Of a stretch of 64,000 bases of DNA, positions 8,951-18,848 are shown piece by piece. A model generated the notes under the pieces. The model saw nothing but the letters and a program-made list of their open reading frames with translations, was not told where the DNA came from and searched no databases. Every line of letters starts with the position of its first letter. Positions within the stretch are counted from its first letter, which is position 1. Made by a program: the position numbers and the translations under genes. Origin of the DNA: Methylocystis sp. B8 (GTDB lineage Bacteria; Pseudomonadota; Alphaproteobacteria; Rhizobiales; Beijerinckiaceae); contig NZ_VBTZ01000001.1 of NCBI RefSeq assembly GCF_005771425.1, forward strand, positions 558,001 to 622,000, in the 5' to 3' direction.

Positions 8951-9423
8951 CGCGACGCGTCGAGATCTGGACCGACGGCGCCTGCTCGGGAAATCCGGGG
9001 CCCGGCGGCTGGGGCGCGATCTTGCGCTTTGGCGATCGCGAAAGAGAGATCAACGGCGGCGAGCCGCTCACCACGAACAATCGCATGGAGTTGACGGCGG
9101 CGATCATGGCGCTTGAGACTTTGACGCGGCCATGCGTCGTCGATCTCCATACTGATTCGGAATATTTGCGCGGCGGCGTCACATCCTGGATCGCCGGCTG
9201 GAAAACGCGCGGCTGGCGCACCGCTGACCGGAAACCTGTGAAAAACGTCGATCTCTGGCAAAGACTGGAAGCCGCGGCTGAGCGGCACGACGTCGCCTGG
9301 CATTGGGTGAAGGGCCATTCGGGCCATGACATGAACGAACGCGCAGACGAGTTGGCGCGGGCCGGTATGGCCCCGTTCATTCCTGGCAAGCCGCCGGGAA
9401 GAGAACCGGCGTCTTCGAGATAG
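8947..9423 (+). CDS. rnhA: ribonuclease HI
   Basis: Degrades the RNA strand of RNA-DNA hybrids during replication and repair. At 158 residues it is the full family length. The catalytic residues fall at the same numbers as in E. coli RNase HI: D10 ([17 protein letters not shown]), E48 (NNRMELTAA), D70 (LHTDSEYL) and D134 ([10 protein letters not shown]), with the conserved [10 protein letters not shown] just before. It overlaps thrB by four bases. A 193-base gap follows before the OmpA gene; this gap contains a consensus -35-like TTGACA at 9530-9535 but no clear -10, so I do not call a promoter there. Confidence 0.96.
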   Translation: MTRRVEIWTDGACSGNPGPGGWGAILRFGDREREINGGEPLTTNNRMELTAAIMALETLTRPCVVDLHTDSEYLRGGVTSWIAGWKTRGWRTADRKPVKNVDLWQRLEAAAERHDVAWHWVKGHSGHDMNERADELARAGMAPFIPGKPPGREPASSR

Positions 9424-9616
9424 TCTTGCCGGCGGACGGGCGCGCTCTACTTCACATTCGACCAGGACTCTTCTTCGCCTCTGGGGAGCGCGGCGCAGCC
9501 GCGTTCCCCATTTTGCATTGGCCATCATATTGACATCCCGCCGCGCAAAGGAACCATGTGCAGTTTAGAGTATGCGCGTCTTCGCTGATTCTCTCTAATG
9601 GGGAGCAAAGACGTCG

Positions 9617-11368
9617 ATGCATCTTCCCAGAAAATGGTGGATCGGCCTGCCGGTCCTTTTCGGGCTGGCCTATTTTGCACAAGGCGCGCTGACGTCTCGG
9701 CTAGAGAATGATTTGCGCGCCGGGGTCCTCTCGCGTCTCGCTCAGTCGCCCGACGCCATCGATAAGGCTGAGGTCGGCATCGTGGGGCGTGACGTCGTCA
9801 TCGCAGGCATTTCGCTGTCGCCTGATGTGAAAGCGCGAGTCATGGCGGCCTTGGTGGGCGGCACGCCCGCGCGGCGAATCATCGATGCGACACAGCCCCT
9901 CTCGCGCGCAACGCCCTTCGTGCTCACGCTTGAGCGTCATGGCGCCAAGGCGACGATGTCGGGCAATGTCCCGCCGACAGGCGCGCGTGAAAGGCTGCGC
10001 GCCGAGATCGCCGCCTTGGGGCTCGAGGTGACGGACAATGCCGCATATGCCGATGGCGCGCCGAAATCCTTCGCCGATCTGGCTTCCTTCGCCGTGCGCC
10101 GCCTCGCTGAACTCGACCCTGCGACGACGACGCTCACGGACGCGACGCTCTCTGTTTCTGGCGAGGCGCGCAGCGCAGCCGATTACGACAGGGCGGTCGC
10201 GGCGCTTAAGGCGCCGCCGTTCGGTGAGAGCGCAATAAAGTCGCAAGTGTCGCCGCCGCGCGTCTCTCCCTACGTATTTTCTGCAACATTGCGCAACGGG
10301 ATCATCAGCCTGTCCGGCCATCTTCCGAGCGACGACATGCGCAAACAGGTTGTCGCTATGGCGGCTGCGGCCGGCGCCGGGGCTGCAGTCAGCGACTCCG
10401 CTCAGCTTGGCGCGGGCGCGCCGGCCGGAGACTTCGCCGGCGCGCTTGCGTTCGCGGTCGGCGAACTCGGCAAGTTGTCGCAAGGCAAAGTCGCTGTGTC
10501 GGACGGCAAAATCTACGTCGAGGGGCAGGGGCGCGAAAATGTCTTGAGCGCCACGATTGAAGCCGACGCGAAGGCGCGGCTACCTTCGGGATTCGAGATC
10601 GCGCGGCTTGACGTCATGGCTGGTCCGATCGCGCCTTACGTTTTCAGAGCGGAGCGCGCTGGCGGAGAAGTCGCGCTTACGGGCTATGCGCCGGATGAAG
10701 CCATTCGGAATCGTATTGTCGAAGCCGCGCGCAGGAACTTCTTCGACGCAGCGGTTGTCGATCGACTCGTTGTTGCGAAAGGCGCGCCGCAGAACTTTGC
10801 CGAAGCGACGGATCGCTCGCTTGCGGCGCTTGCGCGACTGGATGAAGGCAAGCTCGCGATCAGCGATTCGAATATTTCGCTCGCGGGCTCCGCGCGCCAT
10901 CAGCATGCGCGCGCCGAAATTGCAACATCATTCGCCGATACGCTTCCGCCGAGTTTCCGTGGCGAAGCGCAAATCTCTACGCGCATCATTGGTTCGCCGC
11001 TCGACGCCGGCCAATGCGGCGCGGCGCTGTCCGCCCTTCTCGCCAAATCGCCGATGGTCTTCGCTTCGGATGATTCGACGATCGCCACAGAATCCGCGCC
11101 TCTGATCGATGCGATCGCCGCGACGGCGCTGCGCTGCCAGGGGGCAACTCTCGAAGTCGCCGCTTACACCGACAACGTCGGAATTGCGGAAATGAATCTG
11201 GGACGCAGCAAGCGTCGCGCGCAGGCGGTCCTCGAACAACTCGTGAAAGCCGGAATCGACCCATTCAAAATCACCGCCGTCGGCTATGGCGGCGAACGTC
11301 CAATCGTTCCAAATGACAATGACGAAAATCGCGCGCGCAATCGTCGCGTCGAAATCTTCGTCAAGTAG
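9617..11368 (+). CDS. OmpA-family envelope protein with tandem BON-like repeats
   Basis: A 583-residue protein. An uncleaved-looking N-terminal membrane helix (about residues 7-24) precedes three tandem repeats of about 120 residues. The repeats are marked by TPFVLTLERHG (99), SPYVFSATLRNG (217) and APYVFRAERAGG (339), and by GAPKSFADLASFAV (147), GAPAGDFAGALAFAV (267) and GAPQNFAEATDRSL (389). Each repeat pairs two BON-like halves (pattern xVxLSGxxPxxxxRxxV). The C-terminus is an OmpA peptidoglycan-binding domain (VAAYTDNVGIAEMNLGRSKR, AVGYGGERPIVPND, NRRVEIFVK). The layout recalls mycobacterial ArfA/OmpATb but with more BON units. It probably bridges membrane and cell wall. The HHH-tailed membrane protein follows 20 bases later. 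Confidence 0.8.
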   Translation: MHLPRKWWIGLPVLFGLAYFAQGALTSRLENDLRAGVLSRLAQSPDAIDKAEVGIVGRDVVIAGISLSPDVKARVMAALVGGTPARRIIDATQPLSRATPFVLTLERHGAKATMSGNVPPTGARERLRAEIAALGLEVTDNAAYADGAPKSFADLASFAVRRLAELDPATTTLTDATLSVSGEARSAADYDRAVAALKAPPFGESAIKSQVSPPRVSPYVFSATLRNGIISLSGHLPSDDMRKQVVAMAAAAGAGAAVSDSAQLGAGAPAGDFAGALAFAVGELGKLSQGKVAVSDGKIYVEGQGRENVLSATIEADAKARLPSGFEIARLDVMAGPIAPYVFRAERAGGEVALTGYAPDEAIRNRIVEAARRNFFDAAVVDRLVVAKGAPQNFAEATDRSLAALARLDEGKLAISDSNISLAGSARHQHARAEIATSFADTLPPSFRGEAQISTRIIGSPLDAGQCGAALSALLAKSPMVFASDDSTIATESAPLIDAIAATALRCQGATLEVAAYTDNVGIAEMNLGRSKRRAQAVLEQLVKAGIDPFKITAVGYGGERPIVPNDNDENRARNRRVEIFVK

Positions 11369-11388
11369 CGTCAGAGAAGGAGAAGCGG

Positions 11389-12174
11389 ATGTCTTACTTG
11401 CTGACGCTTGGCTGGCCCTGGTTCGCCGCGGCATGCGCGCTCGGCGCGCTCATCGGCTATCTGACCACATCAGACGCCAAGAACGCGCCCATGGCGCCGG
11501 GCTGGAACCTCATCGCGATCGCATCGGCGCTCGGCGCAGGCGCAGCCGCCTCGGCGCTCGGGGTCTTTGATGGTCGCGCCGCGCTGACGCTCGACGTTTT
11601 TCTGATGGCGGCCATCGCCTATCTTGTTGGTTTGCCGCTCGGCGGCGCGCTTAAGATGACACAGGCGCCAACAGCGGTTCATGCCGGTAAGCGGCCGGTC
11701 GTCGTGTTGCGCGGTGCTCAAAGTGAAATTCGCGCGCCGAGCTCAGCGCCATCGCCTGAACCGCAGAATGAGAGCCTCGCCAACGCACGCTCAGCAATGC
11801 CGCCAAGCGTCGAGCCGACGTTGAAGGCGGCGGCGGCGGCTGTGGCGGAGAAATTAAAGGAAAGCGCCGCGCAAATGCGCGCGCAGAGCGGCAAAGCGAC
11901 GCCCAGCGCACGTCCTGTAGCGCTTTCCGCACCGCGAGGCGCGAGCGCCGACGATCTCTCGAAGATCAAGGGGCTCGGACCCAAGAGCGTCGAGAAGCTG
12001 CACGCGCTCGGCGTTTTCCACTATGATCAGATCGCCGGCTGGAGCGACGACAACATCAAATGGATCGAGGCGTCGATTGGCGCGGCGGGGCGCGTGAAGC
12101 GCAACGGCTGGGTCGAACAGGCGCGAGCGCTGAGCGGGAAGGCCCGCGCTGGTCATAGCGCCGACGCCGCTTAG
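11389..12174 (+). CDS. membrane protein with C-terminal helix-hairpin-helix domain
   Basis: A 261-residue protein with three N-terminal hydrophobic segments (about 7-27, 41-60, 67-87), a long Ala/Pro/Ser-rich linker (about 95-180), and a C-terminal helix-hairpin-helix-like domain: DDLSKIKGLGPKSVEKLHAL, then GVFHYDQIAGWSDDNIKWIE. This tail resembles the domain often annotated as a predicted flap-endonuclease-1-like 5' DNA nuclease, which is also found on ribosomal and envelope proteins, so DNA binding is not proven. A good AGGAG lies before the ATG. The position directly behind the OmpA/BON gene suggests a joint envelope role. Confidence 0.7.
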   Translation: MSYLLTLGWPWFAAACALGALIGYLTTSDAKNAPMAPGWNLIAIASALGAGAAASALGVFDGRAALTLDVFLMAAIAYLVGLPLGGALKMTQAPTAVHAGKRPVVVLRGAQSEIRAPSSAPSPEPQNESLANARSAMPPSVEPTLKAAAAAVAEKLKESAAQMRAQSGKATPSARPVALSAPRGASADDLSKIKGLGPKSVEKLHALGVFHYDQIAGWSDDNIKWIEASIGAAGRVKRNGWVEQARALSGKARAGHSADAA

Positions 12175-12192
12175 CGCCGGAAAAGCGAGTTC

Positions 12193-12984
12193 GTGCGTAT
12201 GCGTATCGTTCTGGGATTGGTTGTTATCTGCTTTGCGGCGTTATCGGCCCAGGGCCTGCGTGCGCAAGACATGCTGCAAGGCGTCGATCTTGCGCAGCCC
12301 GCCTATTCCCAGGCTGAACTCACACGCGCCGACATCGAAGCGGCGTTGCAGCATCGCAAGAGCGGACACAAGGTCGATCTTTCGGAGAAAAGCCTTAACG
12401 GCCTCGATCTTTCCGGCCTCGATTTGCACGACGTCGATTTTCGCGCGGCGCGCCTAAACAAGACTTCGCTGGCGGGCGCACGGCTTGACGACGCCATTCT
12501 CGATCAGGCCTGGCTCATTGAGGCGGACCTTACTGGCGCATCGCTCAAAGGCGCGCGCGCTTTCGCGACGCAAATGCAGCGCATGCGCGCAGACGGCGCC
12601 GACTTCGCGCATGCGCGTCTCGCGGGCGATCTCACCGGCGCGTCAGCGCGTGGCGCCAATTTCAGCGAGGCGGATCTTTCCGCCGACATGAAAAACCAGT
12701 CTATGGGTTTGATGCGCGCGGTCTTGCGTTCGGCCGTGCTCGAAGGCGCGCGATTTCACAACGCTAATCTCGCGAGCGCCGATCTCCGGTTTGCGCGCGG
12801 CGCGGGCGCTGATTTTTCCAACGCGAATTTGAAGGGCGCGGACGCCGCCGGCGCGGATTTCGCCGGCGCCAATTGGACCGGCGCGAAGACCGAGGGTTTA
12901 GACTTAGATTCCGCACAGATCGACGCCACCGCTCGGGCTACGCTCGCAGGCGCGCAAAATGTCGATCGCGCGCGCTTGAAATGA
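12193..12984 (+). CDS. secreted pentapeptide-repeat protein
   Basis: A 263-residue protein with a signal peptide (hydrophobic core about 5-20, cleavage near LRAQD). From about residue 58 onward it is built of A(D/N)LxX pentapeptide repeats (LNGLDLSGLDLHDVDFRAAR, LTGASLKGARAFATQ, ANLASADLRFARGAG, ANLKGADAAGADFAGANW), which fold as a right-handed quadrilateral beta helix. The start may be GTG at 12193 or ATG at 12199. The gene sits 18 bases behind the HHH membrane protein and overlaps the ROK kinase start by four bases, so it belongs to the same run. Function unknown; a periplasmic scaffold is the plain reading. Confidence 0.8.
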   Translation: MRMRIVLGLVVICFAALSAQGLRAQDMLQGVDLAQPAYSQAELTRADIEAALQHRKSGHKVDLSEKSLNGLDLSGLDLHDVDFRAARLNKTSLAGARLDDAILDQAWLIEADLTGASLKGARAFATQMQRMRADGADFAHARLAGDLTGASARGANFSEADLSADMKNQSMGLMRAVLRSAVLEGARFHNANLASADLRFARGAGADFSNANLKGADAAGADFAGANWTGAKTEGLDLDSAQIDATARATLAGAQNVDRARLK

Positions 12985-13904
12985 CGCGCGATTTCATTCG
13001 CATCGGCGTCGATCTTGGCGGCACAAAGATCGAGTCGATCGCGCTTAACCCTGCAGGGGAGACGCTGGCGCGTCGGCGCGTCCCAACGCCTGCGCATGAT
13101 TATGCGGCTATCATCAACGCCGTCGCGACGCTTGTTCACGACATTGAATCCGATATCGGCCGGCGCGGGGCCGTGGGCGTTGGCGCGCCCGGCTCAATCG
13201 CCCCCCACACCGGACTTGTGAGAATTTCCAACACCGCCGTCGTCAACGGGAAGCCGCTCAACGCTGATCTCGCGCAGGCGCTCGGGCGTTCGGTGCGTAT
13301 CGCCAATGACGCTGATTGTTTCGCGCTGTCGGAGGCGATCGACGGCGCCGGTCGTGGCGCTGGCGTGGTCTTCGGCGTCATTCTTGGCACGGGCGTCGGC
13401 GGCGGCCTAATCGTCAACGGAAAGATCGTCGAGGGCCGAAATCGGCTCGCCGGCGAATGGGGCCATACGCCGCTGCCCTGGATGACGCCGGATGAATATC
13501 CTGGCGTATCCTGTTTTTGTGGACACAGCGGCTGCATCGAGACCTTTCTCTGTGGCGCGGGCCTTTCACGAGAGCATGAGAGACGCTCCGGCGAGCTTCT
13601 TCCTGCGACCGAAGTCGCTGCGCTGGCGGAGGCAGGCGACCCAAGCGCGCTTGCAAGCCTCGACCGCTATCAGGACCGGCTGGCGCGCGCTCTCGCGATG
13701 ATCGTCGACATCATCGATCCTGACGCATTCGTGCTCGGCGGCGGGCTCTCCAATATCGCGCGGCTCTACGAAGGGCTCGCTGCAAGAGTAGGAAAGCATG
13801 CGCTTATCGAAGACCTCGACACGAAAATCCTGCCGAACGCGCACGGCGATTCAAGCGGCGTGCGCGGCGCGGCATGGCTTTGGAGTCCTGGGGAAACCGG
13901 CTGA
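12981..13904 (+). CDS. ROK-family sugar kinase (fructokinase/GlcNAc kinase-like)
   Basis: ATP-dependent hexose kinase of 307 residues. The open frame extends upstream, but the ATG at 12981 overlaps the preceding TGA (ATGA) and gives the normal ROK start IRIGVDLGGTKIES (phosphate-1 loop). The signature GEWGHTPLPW followed by CFCGHSGCIE provides the HxCxCxxxC zinc site. The catalytic region VRIANDADCFALSEA and VFGVILGTGVGGGLIVNGK are intact, and VLGGGLSN is near the end. The zinc motif marks it as ROK; the exact hexose cannot be read. A 245-base gap to nadK holds the first copy of the two-hairpin repeat. Confidence 0.88.
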   Translation: MTRDFIRIGVDLGGTKIESIALNPAGETLARRRVPTPAHDYAAIINAVATLVHDIESDIGRRGAVGVGAPGSIAPHTGLVRISNTAVVNGKPLNADLAQALGRSVRIANDADCFALSEAIDGAGRGAGVVFGVILGTGVGGGLIVNGKIVEGRNRLAGEWGHTPLPWMTPDEYPGVSCFCGHSGCIETFLCGAGLSREHERRSGELLPATEVAALAEAGDPSALASLDRYQDRLARALAMIVDIIDPDAFVLGGGLSNIARLYEGLAARVGKHALIEDLDTKILPNAHGDSSGVRGAAWLWSPGETG

Positions 13905-14010
13905 CGAGCGCCGCGGCGCAGCGACGTCCAAGCGGCCCTCGCTGAGAGCTTGCGCCGGCGCCGTTCCCTCCCGCCGCGCGCCGGTGTATGCGGAAAGGAT
14001 CGCGACGGCA

Positions 14011-14126
14011 AGAGCGCGCTGCGAAAAGGTGGGAACCGGTTTTTCGCGTAAGGCGCGCTCCAAATTATAAGAATCGATCACGCTATCTGCGTTCAGGCGA
14101 GTCCGCCTGAAAGCAGCGTGATCTAG
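14011..14126. repeat. two-hairpin dispersed repeat, copy A
   Basis: 116-bp element, one of three in the window (others at 36553 and 62972). The first half is an imperfect palindrome from AGAGCGCGCT to GGCGCGCTCC with inner GCGAAAA and TTTTTCGC arms. The second half is GATCACGC...GCGTGATC enclosing TTCAGGCG-agtc-CGCCTGAA. It ends in GTGATCTAG, as do the other two copies. It lies 106 bases after the ROK kinase stop and 23 bases before the nadK start. It resembles the RIME-like intergenic palindromes seen in rhizobial genomes, from memory. Confidence 0.85.
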
Positions 14127-14149
14127 GGGCGAACGCGAGGGGAGTAGCG

Positions 14150-14944
14150 ATGGGCGCCGCCGGAGACAGCGGAAAGAACCTTTGCGCGAAGCTGGCCTTT
14201 CTCGCCTCAGGCGCGCCGGAGGCGGAAGAGGCGCGCCAGCGCCTTGTCGGAAAATACGGCGACTGCCCGCCTGAGGAAGCCGATTGCATCGTCGCGCTCG
14301 GGGGCGACGGCCTTATGCTGCGCACGCTGCATCGCTTCATGGACGCCGGCAAGCCGATCTACGGCATGAACCGCGGCTCGGTTGGCTTTCTGATGAACCA
14401 GTATCGCGAGACCGGGCTGCGCAAGCGGATCGCCGACGCCAAATCGTCGGTCGTGCACCCGCTGCTGATGCACGCCGTCAATGTGCGCGGCGACGAGTTT
14501 TCGGCGCACGCCATCAACGAGGTGTCGTTGCTGCGCCAGACGTCGCAGATCGCCAAGCTGCGCATTTTGGTCAATGGCCAGGAACGCATGCCAGAGCTCA
14601 TCACAGACGGCGTGCTGGTGTCGACGCCCGCCGGCTCCACCGCCTATAACCTTTCCGCCAATGGTCCGATCCTGCCGCTCGACGCGCCGCTGATGGCCTT
14701 GACGCCGATTTCGGCCTTTCGCCCGCGGCGCTGGCATGGCGCGCTATTGCCGGACGCCGCCAAGGTGCGCATCGAAGTCCTGGAGGCGGGCAAGCGTCCT
14801 GTCTCCGTCGTCGCTGACCATGACGAATTCCGCGACCTCGCCTATGTCGACGTTGAGATGGACCACGGAACGGAGCTGATTCTGCTCCACGACCCTGGCC
14901 ATTCGCTGGAAGAGCGGATTCTTCGCGAGCAGTTCGGATATTGA
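14150..14944 (+). CDS. nadK: NAD kinase
   Basis: Phosphorylates NAD to NADP. It has 264 residues, a compact form without an N-terminal extension. The nucleotide loop [14 protein letters not shown] (GGDG at 51-54), the [13 protein letters not shown] segment, INEVSLLR and the highly conserved [22 protein letters not shown] are intact. GAGGGGAG stands 5-8 bases before the ATG, an excellent ribosome site, and the leader is the end of repeat copy A. The ferredoxin-like gene begins at the base after its stop codon, so redox cofactor supply and an iron-sulfur protein are co-expressed. Confidence 0.95.
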   Translation: MGAAGDSGKNLCAKLAFLASGAPEAEEARQRLVGKYGDCPPEEADCIVALGGDGLMLRTLHRFMDAGKPIYGMNRGSVGFLMNQYRETGLRKRIADAKSSVVHPLLMHAVNVRGDEFSAHAINEVSLLRQTSQIAKLRILVNGQERMPELITDGVLVSTPAGSTAYNLSANGPILPLDAPLMALTPISAFRPRRWHGALLPDAAKVRIEVLEAGKRPVSVVADHDEFRDLAYVDVEMDHGTELILLHDPGHSLEERILREQFGY

Positions 14945-15244
14945 ATGCCTGACTCAGCGATCAAACCATTTCGCTGTCACGTCTTCGTCTGCGTCAACAA
15001 ACGCGATGGCAAACCGGCGTGCGAGGACCACGGGGCGAAGAAAGCGCTCGAAAAGGCGAAGGACGCCGTGAAGGCGCTGCCTTTCGCCAAGCGCGAAGGC
15101 ATACGCTTGTCGCAGTCGGGATGCCTCGGCCAGTGCGAGCACGGACCGGTTGCGGTCGTCTATCCGCCCGGGAAATGGATCAGCTATTCGTCGGCCGACG
15201 AGTTGGTCCGCTTCATTCTGGACGCGATCGAAACGGCGGACTGA
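14945..15244 (+). CDS. thioredoxin-like [2Fe-2S] ferredoxin
   Basis: A 99-residue protein of the thioredoxin-like ferredoxin type (FdI/NuoE-like fold). Cysteines at C11, C16, C26, C60 and C64 include the expected ligand pattern: two in the first half (VCVNKRDGKPAC) and a CLGQC pair in QSGCLGQCEHGPVAVVYP. The ATG is immediately adjacent to the nadK stop (no spacer), so it is translated by coupling. The partner reductase is not encoded nearby. The 240 bases that follow contain no supportable gene. Confidence 0.85.
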   Translation: MPDSAIKPFRCHVFVCVNKRDGKPACEDHGAKKALEKAKDAVKALPFAKREGIRLSQSGCLGQCEHGPVAVVYPPGKWISYSSADELVRFILDAIETAD

Positions 15245-15484
15245 TCAGGGCGGGGGGCCGGCGAACCCAGCGCGGCGTGAATTCGCGGGTGGGATAGTTG
15301 ATATAGTCCGCCCTTTCGCCCTCAGGCGTGCGCGAGCCGGTCCCGTCGAGGCCGGGCTATTTCGGCCTCGTAGCGTTTGGCCTCGGCGGCCGCCAGTATT
15401 CGGTGCGGCGGCGCACGCGGGAGATCCCGCAGGCGATCCTTTGATGGGTATCTAGAGAATTCTTGATTGCGCCGTCGCGCGAGA

Positions 15485-16582
15485 TCACGCCGTCGAGCGT
15501 TGTTTCAGCCAGCGGAAAAATGCGATTCCAAGGAAACCGATCACGATCAGCGTATGCGGCGCGGTGATCGAGAAATGGTACGCGAGCGCCGCGGAAATGG
15601 CCCGTTCCTTTTGAACGCCGTAGGCATTGACGAGATAGGCGACAATGCCAGCCTCAAAGAGCCCAAGGCCGGCGGGGCTCGCCGGAACGGCGATCGCCAG
15701 CGCGCCGATGATCAATAATGTCATCGCGTGTATAAAGCCGAATTCTATCTCAGGCAGCAGCATTCTGAAGGCGACATAGACGAGGCAAACATTCGTCATC
15801 CAAATCGAAGCCGTGAAGAAGGCGGCTCTTGCCGCGCTGTGATCGGCGATCAATCGCTCGGCCTGCTGAAATATGGCGTCCAATCGCATCGACTCGATGA
15901 TGCGCGATTTGGGGAGGCTCCAAATGACGCCTTTCCGCCGGAAGAAGAACATGCCGCCAAAGACGATGGAAACGACCAAAGCGGCCGCAATGAGCATGCG
16001 CGGGTCGATAATGTTCGAATCCGAGCTCGCCAAAATCAGCAAGGACAAAATCGTGATCGCGGTTAGGTCATAGAGTTTTTCCAAGAGGACAGCGGCGCTG
16101 ATCCCCCCGATTGCGTGATTAAAGTATGAATGCCCAAAATATATTTTCACCCCTTCGCCAGCCCTCAATGGAATGAGGCTGTTGAAGGTGAACCCCATCG
16201 TGGCGATCAAAAAACCGGAAAAGAGTCCGCCATCGAGCAGCGTCGAGAGGCGCGAGCCATAGAACAGCAGGACAAAGACATTCATCGTCATCGCGACGAG
16301 AATTGCAGTTAAGGGGATTTGTTTGAGCTGCGACGCGAGATCAGCAAACTCTATGTTGTGGTAGAGCCAATAGGAAATAAAAGCGAGAAAGGACGCATTC
16401 AAAACCAGAGCGACATAGCCGCCGCGCTGAGAAATGTATTTCAGCGAACCGGCCGCGAGTTGCGGTTCGGAGATCATGGACGAAGGCGAAAAGCCGCCTG
16501 CGGGCGAGACGATTGCGCTCAATCGAAACTCGCGCGTCAAAGGCGTGGGTCGAAGTCGATCGTCCTCTACGCTCATGGCCAT
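15485..16582 (-). CDS. flippase-like integral membrane protein (LPG synthase TM/UPF0104 family)
   Basis: A 365-residue polytopic membrane protein of the lysylphosphatidylglycerol synthase transmembrane-region family. About eight hydrophobic helices are visible. The family signature GFTFNSLIPLRAGEGVKIYF (polar-arginine motif in a membrane loop) and LLEKLYDLTAITILSL are present, as is the late PASPAGLGLFEAGIVAYL. There is no aminoacyl-transferase domain, so it is not MprF itself. Such stand-alone proteins are thought to move lipid intermediates or other isoprenoids. The ORF begins with about 36 polar residues; an internal ATG at 16474 is the alternative start. It lies downstream of phaB after a probable terminator. 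Confidence 0.8.
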   Translation of the reverse strand: MAMSVEDDRLRPTPLTREFRLSAIVSPAGGFSPSSMISEPQLAAGSLKYISQRGGYVALVLNASFLAFISYWLYHNIEFADLASQLKQIPLTAILVAMTMNVFVLLFYGSRLSTLLDGGLFSGFLIATMGFTFNSLIPLRAGEGVKIYFGHSYFNHAIGGISAAVLLEKLYDLTAITILSLLILASSDSNIIDPRMLIAAALVVSIVFGGMFFFRRKGVIWSLPKSRIIESMRLDAIFQQAERLIADHSAARAAFFTASIWMTNVCLVYVAFRMLLPEIEFGFIHAMTLLIIGALAIAVPASPAGLGLFEAGIVAYLVNAYGVQKERAISAALAYHFSITAPHTLIVIGFLGIAFFRWLKQRSTA

Positions 16583-16624
16583 CTCGCTTAAGCGCGGAAT
16601 AGCGCTCCGCCTTCAATGCGGAAA

Positions 16625-16653
16625 AATGGCCAGCGGAATAACGGCCGGCCATT
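16625..16653 (-). terminator. probable Rho-independent terminator of phaAB
   Basis: Reading the minus strand after the phaB stop, AATGGCC and GGCCATT form a 7-bp stem around a 15-base loop, followed by TTTTTCC. It sits 20 bases past the stop of phaB, in the right place to end the phaA-phaB message before the next minus-strand gene. The stem is short and the loop long, so the call is moderate. Confidence 0.45.
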
Positions 16654-16672
16654 CTCTATTAAAAGCAGCAGC

Positions 16673-17398
16673 CTAGGTCAGATACTGGCCGCCGTTGACC
16701 GTCAGCGTCGAGCCAGTGATGAAGCCCGCGTCATCGGCGGCGAGAAACACGACGGCGCGCGCGATCTCTTCCGGCTCGCCGAGGCGCCCCACCGCGATAT
16801 ACGGAATGATGTGCTTATCGAGCACGTCCTGCGGAACCGCCTTCACCATCTCGGTGGCGATATAGCCCGGCGCGATGGCGTTGACGGTGATGCCCTTCGA
16901 CGCGCTCTCCTGCGCCAGCGCCTTCACGAAACCAATATCGCCGGCTTTCGAGGCGGAGTAATTGGTCTGGCCGGCCTGGCCCTTCTGGCCGTTGATCGAC
17001 GAAATGACGATGATGCGGCCGAAGCCGCGATCGCGCATGCCGTTGATGACCGGGCGCGTGACGTTGAAAAGCGAATTGAGATTGGTGTTGATCACCGCCT
17101 GCCACTGGGCAAGCTCCATCTTGTGGAACAGACGGTCCTTGGTGATGCCGGCGTTGTTGATGAGGATATCGACCGGACCGAGATCCTTCTCGATTTGCGC
17201 CATGCCAGCGGCGCAGGCGTCATAGTCGGAAACGTCGAACTTATAGACCGGAATGCCCGTCTCAGCCTTGAACTTATTGGCGGCTTCGTCATTGCCGGCG
17301 TAGGTGGCCGCGACAGCGTAGCCCGCCGCTTTCAGCGCTTTGGAAATCGCTTCGCCGATGCCGCGCGTCCCGCCCGTCACAACTGCAGTTCTTGCCAC
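16673..17398 (-). CDS. phaB: acetoacetyl-CoA reductase (NADPH)
   Basis: Reduces acetoacetyl-CoA to (R)-3-hydroxybutyryl-CoA for polyhydroxybutyrate synthesis. Short-chain dehydrogenase of 241 residues. I chose the GTG at 17398 over the ATG at 17413 because AGGGAG falls between the two at a correct distance, and the resulting start (ARTAVVTGGTRGIGEA) is the standard PhaB one. Cofactor loop GGTRGIG at 9-15, NNAG at 81-84, catalytic S134, Y147 and K151 (NYSASKAG). Downstream of phaA on the same strand, separated by 103 bases that hold a strong inverted repeat. Confidence 0.95.
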   Translation of the reverse strand: MARTAVVTGGTRGIGEAISKALKAAGYAVAATYAGNDEAANKFKAETGIPVYKFDVSDYDACAAGMAQIEKDLGPVDILINNAGITKDRLFHKMELAQWQAVINTNLNSLFNVTRPVINGMRDRGFGRIIVISSINGQKGQAGQTNYSASKAGDIGFVKALAQESASKGITVNAIAPGYIATEMVKAVPQDVLDKHIIPYIAVGRLGEPEEIARAVVFLAADDAGFITGSTLTVNGGQYLT

Positions 17399-17441
17399 GT
17401 CTTTCTCCCTCAATATTCTGATGCAAAGTGAGAACGTGAGT

Positions 17442-17497
17442 AGTGAATAGTGAGTGGCGTAAAGCGCTCTTCACTAACTCACTACTCACTATTCACT
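17442..17497. repeat. intercistronic inverted repeat of heptad units between phaA and phaB
   Basis: AGTGAATAGTGAGT (17442-17455) is perfectly complementary to ACTCACTATTCACT (17484-17497), giving a 14-bp stem with a 28-base loop; the arms are themselves built of near-identical heptads (AGTGAAT/AGTGAGT). It lies inside the phaA-phaB transcript, right after the phaA stop. It may stabilise or partly terminate the message, changing the phaA:phaB ratio. Confidence 0.8.
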
Positions 17498-17501
17498 GAA
17501 C

Positions 17502-18674
<1,173 letters not shown>

Positions 18675-18848
18675 CTGTCGCTCTCCTTAGAAAATAGTCC
18701 AACTGCCCGGCCGCCTCGGCCGGCCAGGGGGCGAATTGTTGGTCTTTCGCGCTTGCGTTGGGCAAGCCGCGGCCCGTTTTGCACGGAATCGAGCGGTAGC
18801 GAAAGGCTTTCGCCACGAAAATATTGCCGCAGGCGCCAATTTGCGCTT

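Noticed and set aside
9530-9558. Sigma-70 promoter with TTGACA before the OmpA gene
   Set aside because: The -35 is perfect but no acceptable -10 lies 16-18 bases further on.
15245-15484. tRNA, small RNA or gene in the gap after the ferredoxin gene
   Set aside because: No cloverleaf, no ordered stems beyond short GC pairings, and no coding frame with a start signal.
16616-17431. 271-codon plus-strand frame opposite phaB
   Set aside because: The minus strand carries an intact reductase with all catalytic residues; the plus frame has no supporting motif.
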